Shown one piece after another: positions 27,662-35,948 of a stretch of DNA of 64,000 nt (position 1 is its first letter; each line of letters opens with the position of its first letter). Under the pieces are notes generated by a model, which ran no database searches, was not told the DNA's origin, and saw only the letters and a list, made by a program, of their open reading frames with translations. Source of the stretch: Candidatus Methanoperedens sp. (GTDB lineage Archaea > Halobacteriota > Methanosarcinia > Methanosarcinales > Methanoperedenaceae); contig JAHFDG010000013.1 of NCBI GenBank assembly GCA_023249105.1, positions 1-64,000 of the forward strand, in the 5' to 3' direction. Both the position numbers and the translations under genes were made by a program.

Positions 27662-27838
27662 ATGAACAACAAAGAGAAAGAAGAACTAAGAAAAAAGGTT
27701 AGGAAAACCACAGAAGATGAAATTATTAGAGATGCTATGCGAGCAAGAAAATTTTCAGGCGCTGAAACTCTTGCGCAGGGCATTGATCTCATTGATTTTG
27801 CTTTAAGGATAAGAAAGATGCGCGATGAGAAGTGTTAA
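27662..27838 (+). CDS. 58-aa antitoxin-like protein upstream of a nucleotidyltransferase
   Basis: A short ORF read directly from the DNA, beginning MNNKEKEELRKKVRKTTEDE and ending RKMRDEKC. It is helical, with a charged N-terminal half and an amphipathic C-terminal half (GIDLIDFALRI). Its stop overlaps the start of the next gene by 14 nt. Small proteins of this kind commonly precede DUF6036/AbiEii-like nucleotidyltransferases, suggesting a toxin-antitoxin or two-subunit unit. Assignment is by context. Confidence 0.6.
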   Translation: MNNKEKEELRKKVRKTTEDEIIRDAMRARKFSGAETLAQGIDLIDFALRIRKMRDEKC

Positions 27839-28382
27839 CGACATCTTAAAATTAGTATGTACTTTCCTGAATGAAAGAAATATCAATTATTGTATTGTAG
27901 GGGGCTTTGCAGTAATTATTCATGGAAATCCAAGATCTACTATGGACATAGATTTTGTTCTGCAAATTGAAGAAAAGGATATACCTGATGTTGTAAAGTT
28001 CCTGCGGGATAATAATTTCTTTGCAGACGAAGATGATATGAGAGCCGCGTTTTCGGAAAAGTCCCACTGCACGGTGGAAGATAAAGAAACAATGTACAGG
28101 CTCGATATTAAAGGCATGTATAATGAAATGGATGAAAGGGTGCTTAAAAATAAGGTTCAGATTGAGTATCTTGGAACCTCTATAAATATTGCCTCTGCCG
28201 AAGATACTATTGCAAACAAGCTATTATTCGGGAGAGAGCAGGATATTAATGATGCCCTCGGCATATATGTAAGGCAGAAGCAGAAGCTTGATATGAATTA
28301 TCTTGAAGCTCTTTGCATGAGGTTAGGAGTAGATGAAGAATTAAAGCGTTTGATAGTAAAATCTGGTATGCGTTCTAACTGA
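27825..28382 (+). CDS. Nucleotidyltransferase-fold protein (AbiEii/DUF6036-like)
   Basis: Protein of 185 aa. The NTase core begins NYCIVGGFAVIIHGNPRSTM and continues DIDFVLQ, giving G-G and the D-x-D metal ligands. A distal Asp lies in RLDIKGM. ASAEDTIANKLLFGREQDIND is typical of AbiEii-like and DUF6036 proteins, some of which are toxins that pyrophosphorylate or nucleotidylate tRNA. It is coupled to the 58-aa gene. Confidence 0.75.
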   Translation: MRSVNDILKLVCTFLNERNINYCIVGGFAVIIHGNPRSTMDIDFVLQIEEKDIPDVVKFLRDNNFFADEDDMRAAFSEKSHCTVEDKETMYRLDIKGMYNEMDERVLKNKVQIEYLGTSINIASAEDTIANKLLFGREQDINDALGIYVRQKQKLDMNYLEALCMRLGVDEELKRLIVKSGMRSN

Positions 28383-28504
28383 CGTGAGAAAAAGAAGTTA
28401 AAGCCATCTATTCGCCTATTTTGAACACCTCAAACCCCAACCATTACCTATTTATATCAATTTAACTTTACTGAAATCAAGTTTAATTGATTTGGTGGAC
28501 ATAA

Positions 28505-29419
28505 ATGCACATCTCAGATGGGATTCTGGAACCAAAATGGATTTTATTCTGGTTTGTAATATCTGCGATATTCATCGCCCTGGGCTTGCGGATAATCAAC
28601 AAGCGCATCGCAGCCGACCCCGCATACCTTCCCCGGATATCACTCATCGGCGCCGTGGTATTTGTAATATCCGTCTGGCACATCCCCGTACCAGTAACAG
28701 GTTCATCATCCCATCCTGTGGGTACGCCTCTCGCTTCGATAATCATAGGACCATTTGCGACAGTCGTTATAAGCGCGATTTCCCTTTTCTTCCAGGCGTT
28801 TGTAGCCCACGGCGGTCTCACCACCATCGGGGCGAACACTTTTTCCATGGGAATCGTGGGCGCATTTGGCGGCTATCTTGTTTACAGGATGCTGAAAAAT
28901 ATATCACCACTCTGGTTTTCTGCAGGCATGGCGGGTTTTGCGGGAAGCATCCTCACATATCTGACAACAGCACTTGAACTTGCACTTTCCCTGAATCCCG
29001 GAAATGTGATGCACTACTGGAAATTATATTCGCTCGGGTTTATTCCAACACAACTCCCGCTTGCATTTGCCGAATTTGCATTCACAGGGTATGTGATAAA
29101 ATACATATCAGAAACTAAATCAGAATTGATTGATGCTCAGGGTTATGGTATAAGCAGGTTCACAAAAACAGCCCTGGCTTTGATGGTCTTAATCGCGTCT
29201 GTTATTTTCGTTGGGGCGTATTTCGGCTACATAAACGGTGGGGGCAATGCGGGCGTTGACGGCACTGTAGAAACGCTTGCTGCCCCCGCAGCAGTATCAA
29301 ATGGAATTGGAGTGAAATTGATGGCACGCCTTGGCGAACCTGTGGGTTTTGCTTTTGTGGGCATAACAGGCGGTCTCGTAACGGGATATTTCTGGTCAGG
29401 GGCAAGGAGGAAATCCTGA
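28505..29419 (+). CDS. cbiM: Cobalt ECF transporter substrate-binding protein CbiMN
   Basis: Membrane protein of 304 aa. The mature N-terminus MHISDGIL provides the metal-binding Met1-His2 typical of CbiM/NikM. SSSHPVGTPL and VAHGGLTTIGANTFSMGIVG match the core. The C-terminal ~85 residues add membrane helices and GYINGGGNAGVDGTVE, resembling CbiN, so M and N appear fused. Cobalt is favoured because of the methanogen context, but nickel cannot be excluded. Confidence 0.88.
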   Translation: MHISDGILEPKWILFWFVISAIFIALGLRIINKRIAADPAYLPRISLIGAVVFVISVWHIPVPVTGSSSHPVGTPLASIIIGPFATVVISAISLFFQAFVAHGGLTTIGANTFSMGIVGAFGGYLVYRMLKNISPLWFSAGMAGFAGSILTYLTTALELALSLNPGNVMHYWKLYSLGFIPTQLPLAFAEFAFTGYVIKYISETKSELIDAQGYGISRFTKTALALMVLIASVIFVGAYFGYINGGGNAGVDGTVETLAAPAAVSNGIGVKLMARLGEPVGFAFVGITGGLVTGYFWSGARRKS

Positions 29420-29529
29420 TGCTGGATTGGCTAACGGGTGACCCCCTGAATGGAATCGTGGTTACAATAACATTTTTTATTTCACTCATAATAGGCAGAC
29501 ACCTGAGATTGTGGCGAAAAGGGTTGTAG
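29419..29529 (+). CDS. 36-aa single-span membrane protein between CbiM and CbiQ
   Basis: A small ORF read directly from DNA, beginning MLDWLTGDPLNGIVVTITFF. One hydrophobic helix is followed by GRHLRLWRKGL, a positive-inside tail. Its ATG overlaps the cbiM stop (TGATG), GGAGG precedes it, and cbiQ starts 7 nt after it. It is therefore probably translated as part of the transporter operon. It may be a stabilising subunit of the ECF complex. Confidence 0.6.
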   Translation: MLDWLTGDPLNGIVVTITFFISLIIGRHLRLWRKGL

Positions 29530-29536
29530 AGGCAAA

Positions 29537-30253
29537 ATGACAGATACAAGAATCAAGCTCATGGTATCGTTTCTCCTGATTATTGCGATAACATCGATGA
29601 AACACTGGTATTTTCCGATTGCGGTATCGGCATTTTGCATTATTTTTGCGCATAAATTTGGCATACTCGGGGATTACAGTAAAAAACTCGTTTTTCCATT
29701 TGTTTTGGCTTTATTTATCCTCACAGTCCAGGGTTTTACCTATGGAACGAATATAATTAATATCGGAATCATACCGGTCTATGAAGAAGGACTTGAGTAT
29801 GGCTTTCTTATTTTTTCACGGGTATTCGCTTCAGCCTCTGTCCTGATTCTTTTGATGCTGACAACTTCCGAGAATGAGCTTCTGGATAGCATGCGCTACT
29901 TTGGGATTCCCATTACCATAATCGAGATTTCTTCTTTCATGAGCAGGTACATAAGAACTTTTTGGGGCGAAGGAAAAAAACTAAAACTGGCGCAGGAATC
30001 ACGATGCGGTTTTTCAAGGAACGCAGGATTTACGAAACAGATGCAAAATATTGCCTCGATTTCAGGAGCGCTCATCACGCGCGCATTCGCAAGAAGCGAG
30101 GAGGTTTACAGAGCCATGCTTTCGCGCGGCTGGAAGCCGGATTTAAAATATTCGATAGACTGCCACCCATTAAATAAAAGGGATGTGGTTCTGGGAATTG
30201 TGTTATCTTCGGGGATTATTGCCATTCTTGGATTTGACCGGTTGGTGACATGA
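29537..30253 (+). CDS. cbiQ: ECF transporter transmembrane protein CbiQ
   Basis: Membrane protein of 238 aa, the T component coupling CbiMN to the ATPase. About five helices are visible. The cytoplasmic coupling region has ITRAFARSEEVYRAMLSRGW, containing the ARS and SRG motifs. The last 4 nt overlap cbiO. Confidence 0.9.
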   Translation: MTDTRIKLMVSFLLIIAITSMKHWYFPIAVSAFCIIFAHKFGILGDYSKKLVFPFVLALFILTVQGFTYGTNIINIGIIPVYEEGLEYGFLIFSRVFASASVLILLMLTTSENELLDSMRYFGIPITIIEISSFMSRYIRTFWGEGKKLKLAQESRCGFSRNAGFTKQMQNIASISGALITRAFARSEEVYRAMLSRGWKPDLKYSIDCHPLNKRDVVLGIVLSSGIIAILGFDRLVT

Positions 30254-31572
30254 CTGCAATAAAAACAATCGGGCTTGAATATGCATACGCAGACGGCACA
30301 AATGCACTGTCTGGTATAAACTTTGAAGCCAATGAAGGCGAGAAAGTCGCAGTTCTAGGTCCCAACGGAAGCGGAAAAACCACGTTATTTTATCACTTCA
30401 ACGGCCTGATTAAACCAACATGCGGGGAAGTACAGGTGTTCGGGGAAAGTATTTCTAAGACCAATATCGAAAATATCAGGAAACGTGTCGGTCTTGTATT
30501 CCAGGAATCAGACAACCAGTTATTTGCCCCAACTGTTTTTGAGGATATCGCTTTCGGTCCCAAAAATCTCGGACTGGATTCCAATGAAATCAAAAGCAAG
30601 GTTTCGGAGGTGCTTTGCAGGTTCGATATCGAAAATCTTGCACGGAAAAACCCTGCGAACTTAAGCGGCGGGCAGAAAAAAAGAGTGGCAATCGCAGGCG
30701 TTGTTGCCATGGAGCCTGATGTCCTGGTGCTTGATGAACCCACTTCGGGCATGGATGCAGCCGGGATTACTGATACAATCGGGATTCTTGATGAGTTAAA
30801 CAATGAAGGAAAAACAATTATCCTGTCAACCCATGATTCTGACCTTGCGGCATCATGGGCAGACCGCGTGTATATACTGAATAAAGGAAAAGTCTTTAAA
30901 TCTGGGCTTCCAAGACATATTTTTGCAGATGAAAAACTGATTGCAGATGCGGGATTGAGGCAGCCTGTAATAGTCCAGACATATCGCGAGTTCCGGGCGC
31001 GCGGGATATCAAAAGGCGAAATCCCGCTTTCAGTTCTTGATTTTATGGAGTCGGTTGATAGTATAAAAGTAATGAAAATAAGGTGCGCAGTAGCAGGGTG
31101 CGATGTTGCCGCAGGCGACGATGTCTGCCTTGAGATGAGAGACGGCATGATGGTTGCAAACAAAGGTTCAAAAGGCGGCGTAACAGGAACTGTTGTGTTT
31201 GACGGTATGAAGGGCGAGGATATTGCGGTAAAGGACGTGGCAGGGAATTTGCAGCAGTTTGCGGGCAATATTACAATCATCAGGGTTCCCGGGATTATTG
31301 AAGGCGGCTCGAGGGCTGCGGATTTGGAAAAGGTTCGCGATATCCTTTCTAAAAATAAACAGCAAAAGATTGGCGCTATGGGCACATCGGCGAAGGTATT
31401 GATTAATAAGATGGGGCTCATGTGCGATTTTGAGTTTGATGTAATACAATCAGGCATGCTTGCAGCACTTCGAGGTTTTGATGTGACAATTCTAGCCTCC
31501 GGAGGAATGGCTGACAGAGTGGTTGAGAAAGCAAAAGATAAAAAGCTCAATTACGAATGTTTTGTGCTATAG
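30250..31572 (+). CDS. cbiO: ECF transporter ATPase CbiO with extra C-terminal domain
   Basis: Protein of 440 aa. The ABC ATPase domain (~1-230) has Walker A GPNGSGKTT near residue 37, signature LSGGQKKR near 138 and Walker B VLVLDEPTSGMD near 160. The remaining ~190 residues form a separate domain with KIGAMGTSAKVLINKMGL and ILASGGMADRVVEKA near the end. This part is not needed for transport ATPases and may be regulatory. It is the last gene of the cobalt operon. Confidence 0.9.
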   Translation: MTAIKTIGLEYAYADGTNALSGINFEANEGEKVAVLGPNGSGKTTLFYHFNGLIKPTCGEVQVFGESISKTNIENIRKRVGLVFQESDNQLFAPTVFEDIAFGPKNLGLDSNEIKSKVSEVLCRFDIENLARKNPANLSGGQKKRVAIAGVVAMEPDVLVLDEPTSGMDAAGITDTIGILDELNNEGKTIILSTHDSDLAASWADRVYILNKGKVFKSGLPRHIFADEKLIADAGLRQPVIVQTYREFRARGISKGEIPLSVLDFMESVDSIKVMKIRCAVAGCDVAAGDDVCLEMRDGMMVANKGSKGGVTGTVVFDGMKGEDIAVKDVAGNLQQFAGNITIIRVPGIIEGGSRAADLEKVRDILSKNKQQKIGAMGTSAKVLINKMGLMCDFEFDVIQSGMLAALRGFDVTILASGGMADRVVEKAKDKKLNYECFVL

Positions 31573-31630
31573 TTATATCCTGTTAAAGCAGAGTAATTAT
31601 AGCCACGAGTTGAGCGCACAAAAATAAAGG

Positions 31631-31700
31631 AATCGCTTTGCGCTCCTGGAGTCTTTGCGGTGAGTTGTTTTTAACCGCAAAAGCGCAAAGGCCAGCGAAG
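31631..31700. repeat. Hairpin repeat upstream of carbamate kinase
   Basis: CTTTGCGGT at 31653-31661 and ACCGCAAAAG at 31673-31682 form an inverted repeat. Flanking GCTTTGCGC and GCGCAAAGGC are also complementary. The wording (CTTTGCGGT/ACCGCAAAG) resembles a repeat type widespread in prokaryotic genomes. Confidence 0.6.
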
Positions 31701-32636
31701 ATGAGTCAAAATATGAGCCGAATCGTAATCGCAATAGGTGGGAATGCAATCTTGAACCCCACGAGGGGAAGCCCGGTTGAGCAGCAGAGAATGATAGATG
31801 AAACCTGCAGGGAAATTGCCCAGATAATCCGGAAAGGCTATGATGTTGTCCTGACGCACGGTAACGGCCCCCAGATAGGAAATATCCTTGCGATGCAGGA
31901 AGAATGCGGTCTTGTTCATCCCCAGCCACTTGATGTATGCGGGGCAGAAACGCAGGGGATGCTCGGGTACTCACTCCAGCAGTCCCTTGACAACAGGTTG
32001 ACGGAAGCAGGTATTAAGAAACAGGTCACAACAGTACTGACACAGGTTATAGTGGATGAATCATGTTCATCTTTTGAGAACCCGACAAAGCCTATTGGCA
32101 TTTATTATCCTGAAAATAGGGCGCTTCGAATGATGGCACAGGGCATTAAGATGATACATGATAAAAAAGGCTACCGCAGGGTTGTTCCATCTCCCGAGCC
32201 ATTGCAGATTGTGGAAATTGACCTCATAAAAAAACTCATTAAAGGAGACGCCACAGTAATTGCGGCAGGTGGAGGCGGGATTCCAGTTATTCGAAAAAAC
32301 GGTCTGCTGGTGGGTATTGAGGCTGTGATTGATAAAGACCTGGCCGGCAGCCTCCTTGCCTCTGATGTTGGAGCAGAGGTTTTCCTGATACTCACCGACG
32401 TTGAAAAAGTAGCGTTGAATTATGGAAAAGAAAACCAGCTTGACCTTGATGAAATCACAGTTTCAGAGGCTCTGCGATACATGAAAGAAGGACATTTCGG
32501 GAAAGGCAGCATGGAGCCAAAGGTGCTTTCCGCTCTTGGATTTATAAAAAAAGGTGGAAAAAGGGCGATTATTACAAGTCTTGATAAGGCATTGCCAGCA
32601 CTTCTTGGTACTGCGGGCACGCGGATTATAGCGTAA
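31701..32636 (+). CDS. arcC: Carbamate kinase
   Basis: Protein of 311 aa. RIVIAIGGNAIL at the N-terminus, THGNGPQIGN near 55 and GGGGIPV near 195 are amino-acid-kinase family signatures of carbamate kinase, which makes ATP from carbamoyl phosphate or the reverse. Met at 31713 is an alternative start. Upstream frame to 31638 reads through the hairpin repeat and is excluded. It could serve fermentation or supply carbamoyl phosphate; pyrBI lies 5 kb away. Confidence 0.9.
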   Translation: MSQNMSRIVIAIGGNAILNPTRGSPVEQQRMIDETCREIAQIIRKGYDVVLTHGNGPQIGNILAMQEECGLVHPQPLDVCGAETQGMLGYSLQQSLDNRLTEAGIKKQVTTVLTQVIVDESCSSFENPTKPIGIYYPENRALRMMAQGIKMIHDKKGYRRVVPSPEPLQIVEIDLIKKLIKGDATVIAAGGGGIPVIRKNGLLVGIEAVIDKDLAGSLLASDVGAEVFLILTDVEKVALNYGKENQLDLDEITVSEALRYMKEGHFGKGSMEPKVLSALGFIKKGGKRAIITSLDKALPALLGTAGTRIIA

Positions 32637-32638
32637 TA

Positions 32639-32851
32639 TCAGGCTTTTGTCTTTCTTGCCGTTACGACTTTATTCAAATCAGCTACCAGCGCATCTACAT
32701 TAATCCCATGCGCCATTGCGCCTTCTTCGATGCTTTCAAATGCAGATACGTGGCATCCAACGCAGTGGAGTCCATGTCTCATGAATACCATCATGCTTTC
32801 AGGATACTCGGTGACTACTGCCTCAATTTTCATGTCTTTTGTTATTGTCAT
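32639..32851 (-). CDS. DUF1858 small redox-associated protein
   Basis: Protein of 70 aa starting MTITKDMKIEAVV. GLHCVGCHVSAFESIEEGA gives the CxxC typical of DUF1858 proteins found with hybrid-cluster proteins and other redox enzymes. The longer frame to 32929 is unlikely. It lies convergent with arcC. Confidence 0.82.
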   Translation of the reverse strand: MTITKDMKIEAVVTEYPESMMVFMRHGLHCVGCHVSAFESIEEGAMAHGINVDALVADLNKVVTARKTKA

Positions 32852-32963
32852 AATTCCTCTTTTATTCGTATATTGACGAACATTAATAAAGCTTTCTAAC
32901 CTTAAATAAATATTACTATCTTTTCGCACTTAAAAGTACTGTTTCTTTGATGGTGTAAAATCT

Positions 32964-33111
32964 TTTGGTGTTAAAGTCGTTGGGGAGGTTTGCAGGCGAA
33001 CTGGGATGGAACACGGATTGCACAGATAACACGGATGCGCACGGATATTATCCGTGGAAATCCGTACAATCCGTGTCATCCGTGTGCATTTGCCACTGTT
33101 CCAACACCAAA
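32964..33111. repeat. Inverted-repeat element built of CACGGAT units
   Basis: TTTGGTGTT (32964-32972) and AACACCAAA (33103-33111) bound the element. Inside, repeated ACACGGAT motifs on the left mirror ATCCGTGT motifs on the right around the centre CACGGATATTATCCGTG. The whole could fold into a long hairpin. A related element occurs at 51632-51740. Short open frames across it are not credible genes. Confidence 0.7.
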
Positions 33112-33133
33112 CTTTTTTACAGTCTCGTTTCTT

Positions 33134-33652
33134 TTAGTGATGCGTGCCTTCCACGACTTTCACGCCTTTTTTGAGAATCATCTGCCTGATCTCATCTATA
33201 TGCGGGCATTTGGGATAGCCTCCTTCCATAAGCATACATGAACTCAGGTGAACCACATCCACGCCATGTTTGAGGAGGCTATCCATCAGCCTGAAAACCC
33301 GCCTTCCAGGGCATCCCCCGCATGTGAAAAAACCTATTATCTCGGCATCCTTGCCGTATTCTTCAAAATGCACCTTTCGCTTGTTGAACGCCTTAAAACA
33401 TGCAACTCCGGGGCAGGTCTCGCTCACGATATCGCACCTGACAACCGCAATCTTCGTGGTTTTCTTTTCATCCTTTTTCATTAAAGCGCCGAACTCTTCA
33501 GCCGCTTCCTTTACATCATCAAGGGTTACTTTGTTTTTACCCTTCTTTCCTGCCGACATCTCAATGCCCATTTTCGCCATACTGCGTACATGCTCTGGGA
33601 CTTTTTCAAGTTCGTTGGCTGCCTCTGGTTCCCATTCCATTCGTATCACCAT
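33134..33652 (-). CDS. CGGC-domain protein with N-terminal PCP_red-like domain
   Basis: Protein of 172 aa. The N-terminal ~60 residues (WEPEAANELEKVPEHVRSMA) resemble the PCP_red domain found at the end of protochlorophyllide-reductase-like proteins. The C-terminal ~100 residues contain FFTCGGCPGRRVF and HLSSCM, the CGGC domain of presumed metal-binding or redox function. The start could be Met at 33640. It is the last gene of a minus-strand three-gene cluster. Confidence 0.8.
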   Translation of the reverse strand: MVIRMEWEPEAANELEKVPEHVRSMAKMGIEMSAGKKGKNKVTLDDVKEAAEEFGALMKKDEKKTTKIAVVRCDIVSETCPGVACFKAFNKRKVHFEEYGKDAEIIGFFTCGGCPGRRVFRLMDSLLKHGVDVVHLSSCMLMEGGYPKCPHIDEIRQMILKKGVKVVEGTHH

Positions 33653-33677
33653 GCGTCTCTTCCAGAATACCTGATAT

Positions 33678-34094
33678 CTACTTCCACAAACTTACCTTCT
33701 CCATGCTCTTCCATATATTGTATATGAACACAAAAAACGAAATTGCCTCTATTACCCCGAACAGCATGACCATCAACAGGGCATCCGAAGCATCTTTTTG
33801 TTTCACCATGTACATTTTCATAAATGGATATGAAAAGAACAATCCGATCAAACCGATATTACCAAGCCAGAATTGTAAAACCCCAAGTTTTTCGGAAAAT
33901 AGCGGCTTGCCTGTAAAGCGCGGGATAATCTCATAACATATTCCAGAGAGCAAAAATGATACCCAGCCTATCAGTGCAAAATGCGAATGCATGAAACTGT
34001 ACCCGGGGCCCGGTATTATCAAAACCCCGAGAATTGTGCTTATGGCAAGATATACCAGGCTTGTTTTAATAAACAGGTTTGCAAGCTTATTCAT
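33678..34094 (-). CDS. Four-helix membrane protein, haem-copper-oxidase-like fragment
   Basis: Protein of 138 aa with four hydrophobic helices. FMHSHFALIGWVSFLLSG places His-x-His at the start of helix 2, similar to the low-spin haem helix of oxidase subunit I, and EIIPRFTGK follows. It may be a small haem-binding membrane protein related to such oxidases. It lies 6 nt after the DUF2124 gene. Confidence 0.6.
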   Translation of the reverse strand: MNKLANLFIKTSLVYLAISTILGVLIIPGPGYSFMHSHFALIGWVSFLLSGICYEIIPRFTGKPLFSEKLGVLQFWLGNIGLIGLFFSYPFMKMYMVKQKDASDALLMVMLFGVIEAISFFVFIYNIWKSMEKVSLWK

Positions 34095-34100
34095 AACCTT

Positions 34101-34577
34101 CTACTTGAAGCCGTATGTTGTGACTTCCATATCTGCATCCATAAGGTAGTCAAAATCAATTAATTTATCCCATCCAGCTTTCTGGAAAACGCCGCCGATG
34201 CAGGCTCCGAGGATTTGCCTGTCCGGGTATGTGCCTGTTATCTCGTCAATCAAATTCTTCAAGCCGTTGACATCCACTTCCATTTTAGGCATAGCTAAAC
34301 CCCCCAGAAGAACAACCGTATCTGTACTTGGGTCGGCTTTTTCCCCGAGCTGCATCCCATATTCTGTCATTTCGACCCTTGCCGCCATATCCTTCCTTAG
34401 ATTCGGTATAAAGACCATTTCTTTCCCTGCATCACGCAGCACGTAACCAAGAAGTTCAGCAAACGGGTTGCACCATCCGGGGCATCCGATGAATGTTATT
34501 TTTTTCCTGCCGCGCGCAAGTTTCCGAAACGCGGTGAGCATGCCGCCGATGCCTTCTGCCTTTTCTATCTGTTTCAT
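34101..34577 (-). CDS. DUF2124 family protein
   Basis: Protein of 158 aa matching the methanogen DUF2124 family: FIGCPGWCNPFAELLGYVLR, VVLLGGLAMPKMEVDV and ILGACIGGVFQKAGW. Cys in the GCPGWC loop may be redox active or bind metal. It starts the putative operon with the oxidase-like and CGGC proteins. Confidence 0.8.
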   Translation of the reverse strand: MKQIEKAEGIGGMLTAFRKLARGRKKITFIGCPGWCNPFAELLGYVLRDAGKEMVFIPNLRKDMAARVEMTEYGMQLGEKADPSTDTVVLLGGLAMPKMEVDVNGLKNLIDEITGTYPDRQILGACIGGVFQKAGWDKLIDFDYLMDADMEVTTYGFK

Positions 34578-34692
34578 TAAATCACAGGGTATGGATTGTT
34601 AAAGGTGGGATATAAGAGTTTATTAATCAATACAAAAAACTGGAAAATAAAAAGAATAAACAAAAAAAATTAAAAAAGGAAAAGGAAAAAAT

Positions 34693-35202
34693 TTAGATTA
34701 ATGCGCTGCTTATGCCCATTACGCCTGACTGAATGATAATCGCTGTAGTTATTATTACACCAGCCATCTCAAGCGCCACTGCAACATTTCCTTTCTTGAG
34801 TTCCTCGAATTCCTCGATACCTTTAGTCAGTTTATCAAGTATATTCAATGCAAGATAGATAGCGGCGATTGCAAGCACTATTCCGAGTACTAATTGGACA
34901 AAGCTCAACACGATTGGCATTATGCCTTCTAAGGAAAACAGGTCTTTTGCTTGAAGAGCTGTTGACAATCCTTTAGAGACGCCTGCAACACCCGATTGAA
35001 CGACAATACCGATTGCAATAAATACTGATGCAACAAGAATGCCCACGGCAACATTGCCTTTAGCTATTTCTTTTTCTTCATCGATTCCTTTGGTTATCTT
35101 TCCCAGAACGGAAAAACCAATATACAACGCAACGACTGCAAGTATGATGGCAATAACCAACTGTATAATGCCAACAATTGCAGTTCCTAAACTTAATACC
35201 AT
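34693..35202 (-). CDS. DUF350-type membrane protein with internal duplication
   Basis: Protein of 169 aa with four membrane helices in two similar halves. GKITKGIDEEKEIAKGNVAV in the first half matches DKLTKGIEEFEELKKGNVAV in the second, the DUF350 signature. Role unknown. A TATA-like stretch lies upstream in the divergent region near 35225-35260. Confidence 0.8.
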   Translation of the reverse strand: MVLSLGTAIVGIIQLVIAIILAVVALYIGFSVLGKITKGIDEEKEIAKGNVAVGILVASVFIAIGIVVQSGVAGVSKGLSTALQAKDLFSLEGIMPIVLSFVQLVLGIVLAIAAIYLALNILDKLTKGIEEFEELKKGNVAVALEMAGVIITTAIIIQSGVMGISSALI

Positions 35203-35271
35203 ATATTCACCTCACGCTTAAAGCGTAGTCTGTATAATAGTAACAGGGGAATATAAAATTATTGTGAACAT

Positions 35272-35448
35272 TTATTCAAGAAATGTGAGTGCTTTATTGG
35301 GGCAAGCTATAACACACCGCATACATTCAGTGCATCTATCGTGATATATTCTTACAATACCGTCAACGCGCTCCAGGGCTCCGGCATTACACACGCTGTC
35401 GCACCTGCCGCATTTCATGCACCCAAGAACTGTTATCAACCCAGCCAT
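35272..35448 (-). CDS. Small 2[4Fe-4S] ferredoxin
   Basis: A 58-aa ORF read directly from the DNA. It starts MAGLITVLGC and carries two cluster motifs, CMKCGRCDSVC and CTECMRCVIACP, giving the eight Cys expected for a clostridial-type ferredoxin. It ends NKALTFLE. It probably carries electrons for nearby oxidoreductases. It is monocistronic by position, between DUF350 and a divergent regulator. Confidence 0.85.
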   Translation of the reverse strand: MAGLITVLGCMKCGRCDSVCNAGALERVDGIVRIYHDRCTECMRCVIACPNKALTFLE

Positions 35449-35540
35449 CACCGCTCATAAGCTATTTAAGTTTATAGATATTTAGATAGGTTTTGTATAA
35501 AACGTGCAAAAACCAGGACTTCGGTTTACACGAGGTAATT

Positions 35541-35912
35541 ATGCCAAGATCCATTCCTGAAATGATACGGGGAGACTTCAAATGCGATGATATCGCAAAA
35601 TGTATTCTCGGGCTTAAGAATATCGACATCGAGGCTTATAAGATGCTTGTTGCAAAAGGCCCTTTGACCGCAGAACGTCTCGGTGAGCTTTTGAACAGGG
35701 AACGAAGCACAGCTTACAGGTCGCTTCAGAACCTGATGGTATGCGGTCTTGTGTACCGGGAGACCAAAACAATCAGCGAAGGCGGATATTATTATGAATA
35801 TATCGCACTTGACCCGGGTAAAATGAAAGAGAAGGTAGCAGGGAACATAGACGAATGGTATAATAAAATGAAAAAACTTGTCGCAGATATAGATAAAGAA
35901 ATTATGAAATAG
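35541..35912 (+). CDS. TrmB-like winged-helix transcriptional regulator
   Basis: Protein of 123 aa beginning MPRSIPEMIRGDFKCDD. The winged helix is AERLGELLNRERSTAYRSLQNLMVCGLV with a GGYYYEYIA wing. A helical tail follows. No ligand domain is present. It is divergent from the ferredoxin and may regulate it. The ATG at 35541 follows a GAGG-containing leader. Confidence 0.78.
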   Translation: MPRSIPEMIRGDFKCDDIAKCILGLKNIDIEAYKMLVAKGPLTAERLGELLNRERSTAYRSLQNLMVCGLVYRETKTISEGGYYYEYIALDPGKMKEKVAGNIDEWYNKMKKLVADIDKEIMK

Positions 35913-35948
35913 CATTCTCTTTAAGATGCCAAGAATCTCAGCTTATTT

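Noticed and set aside
30393-31550. 385-codon frame antisense to cbiO
   Set aside because: CbiO is unequivocal on the plus strand; Ser/Pro-rich antisense frames are common in this codon usage.
32965-33241. Two plus-strand open frames near the CACGGAT element
   Set aside because: They read across the inverted-repeat element and antisense to the CGGC gene.
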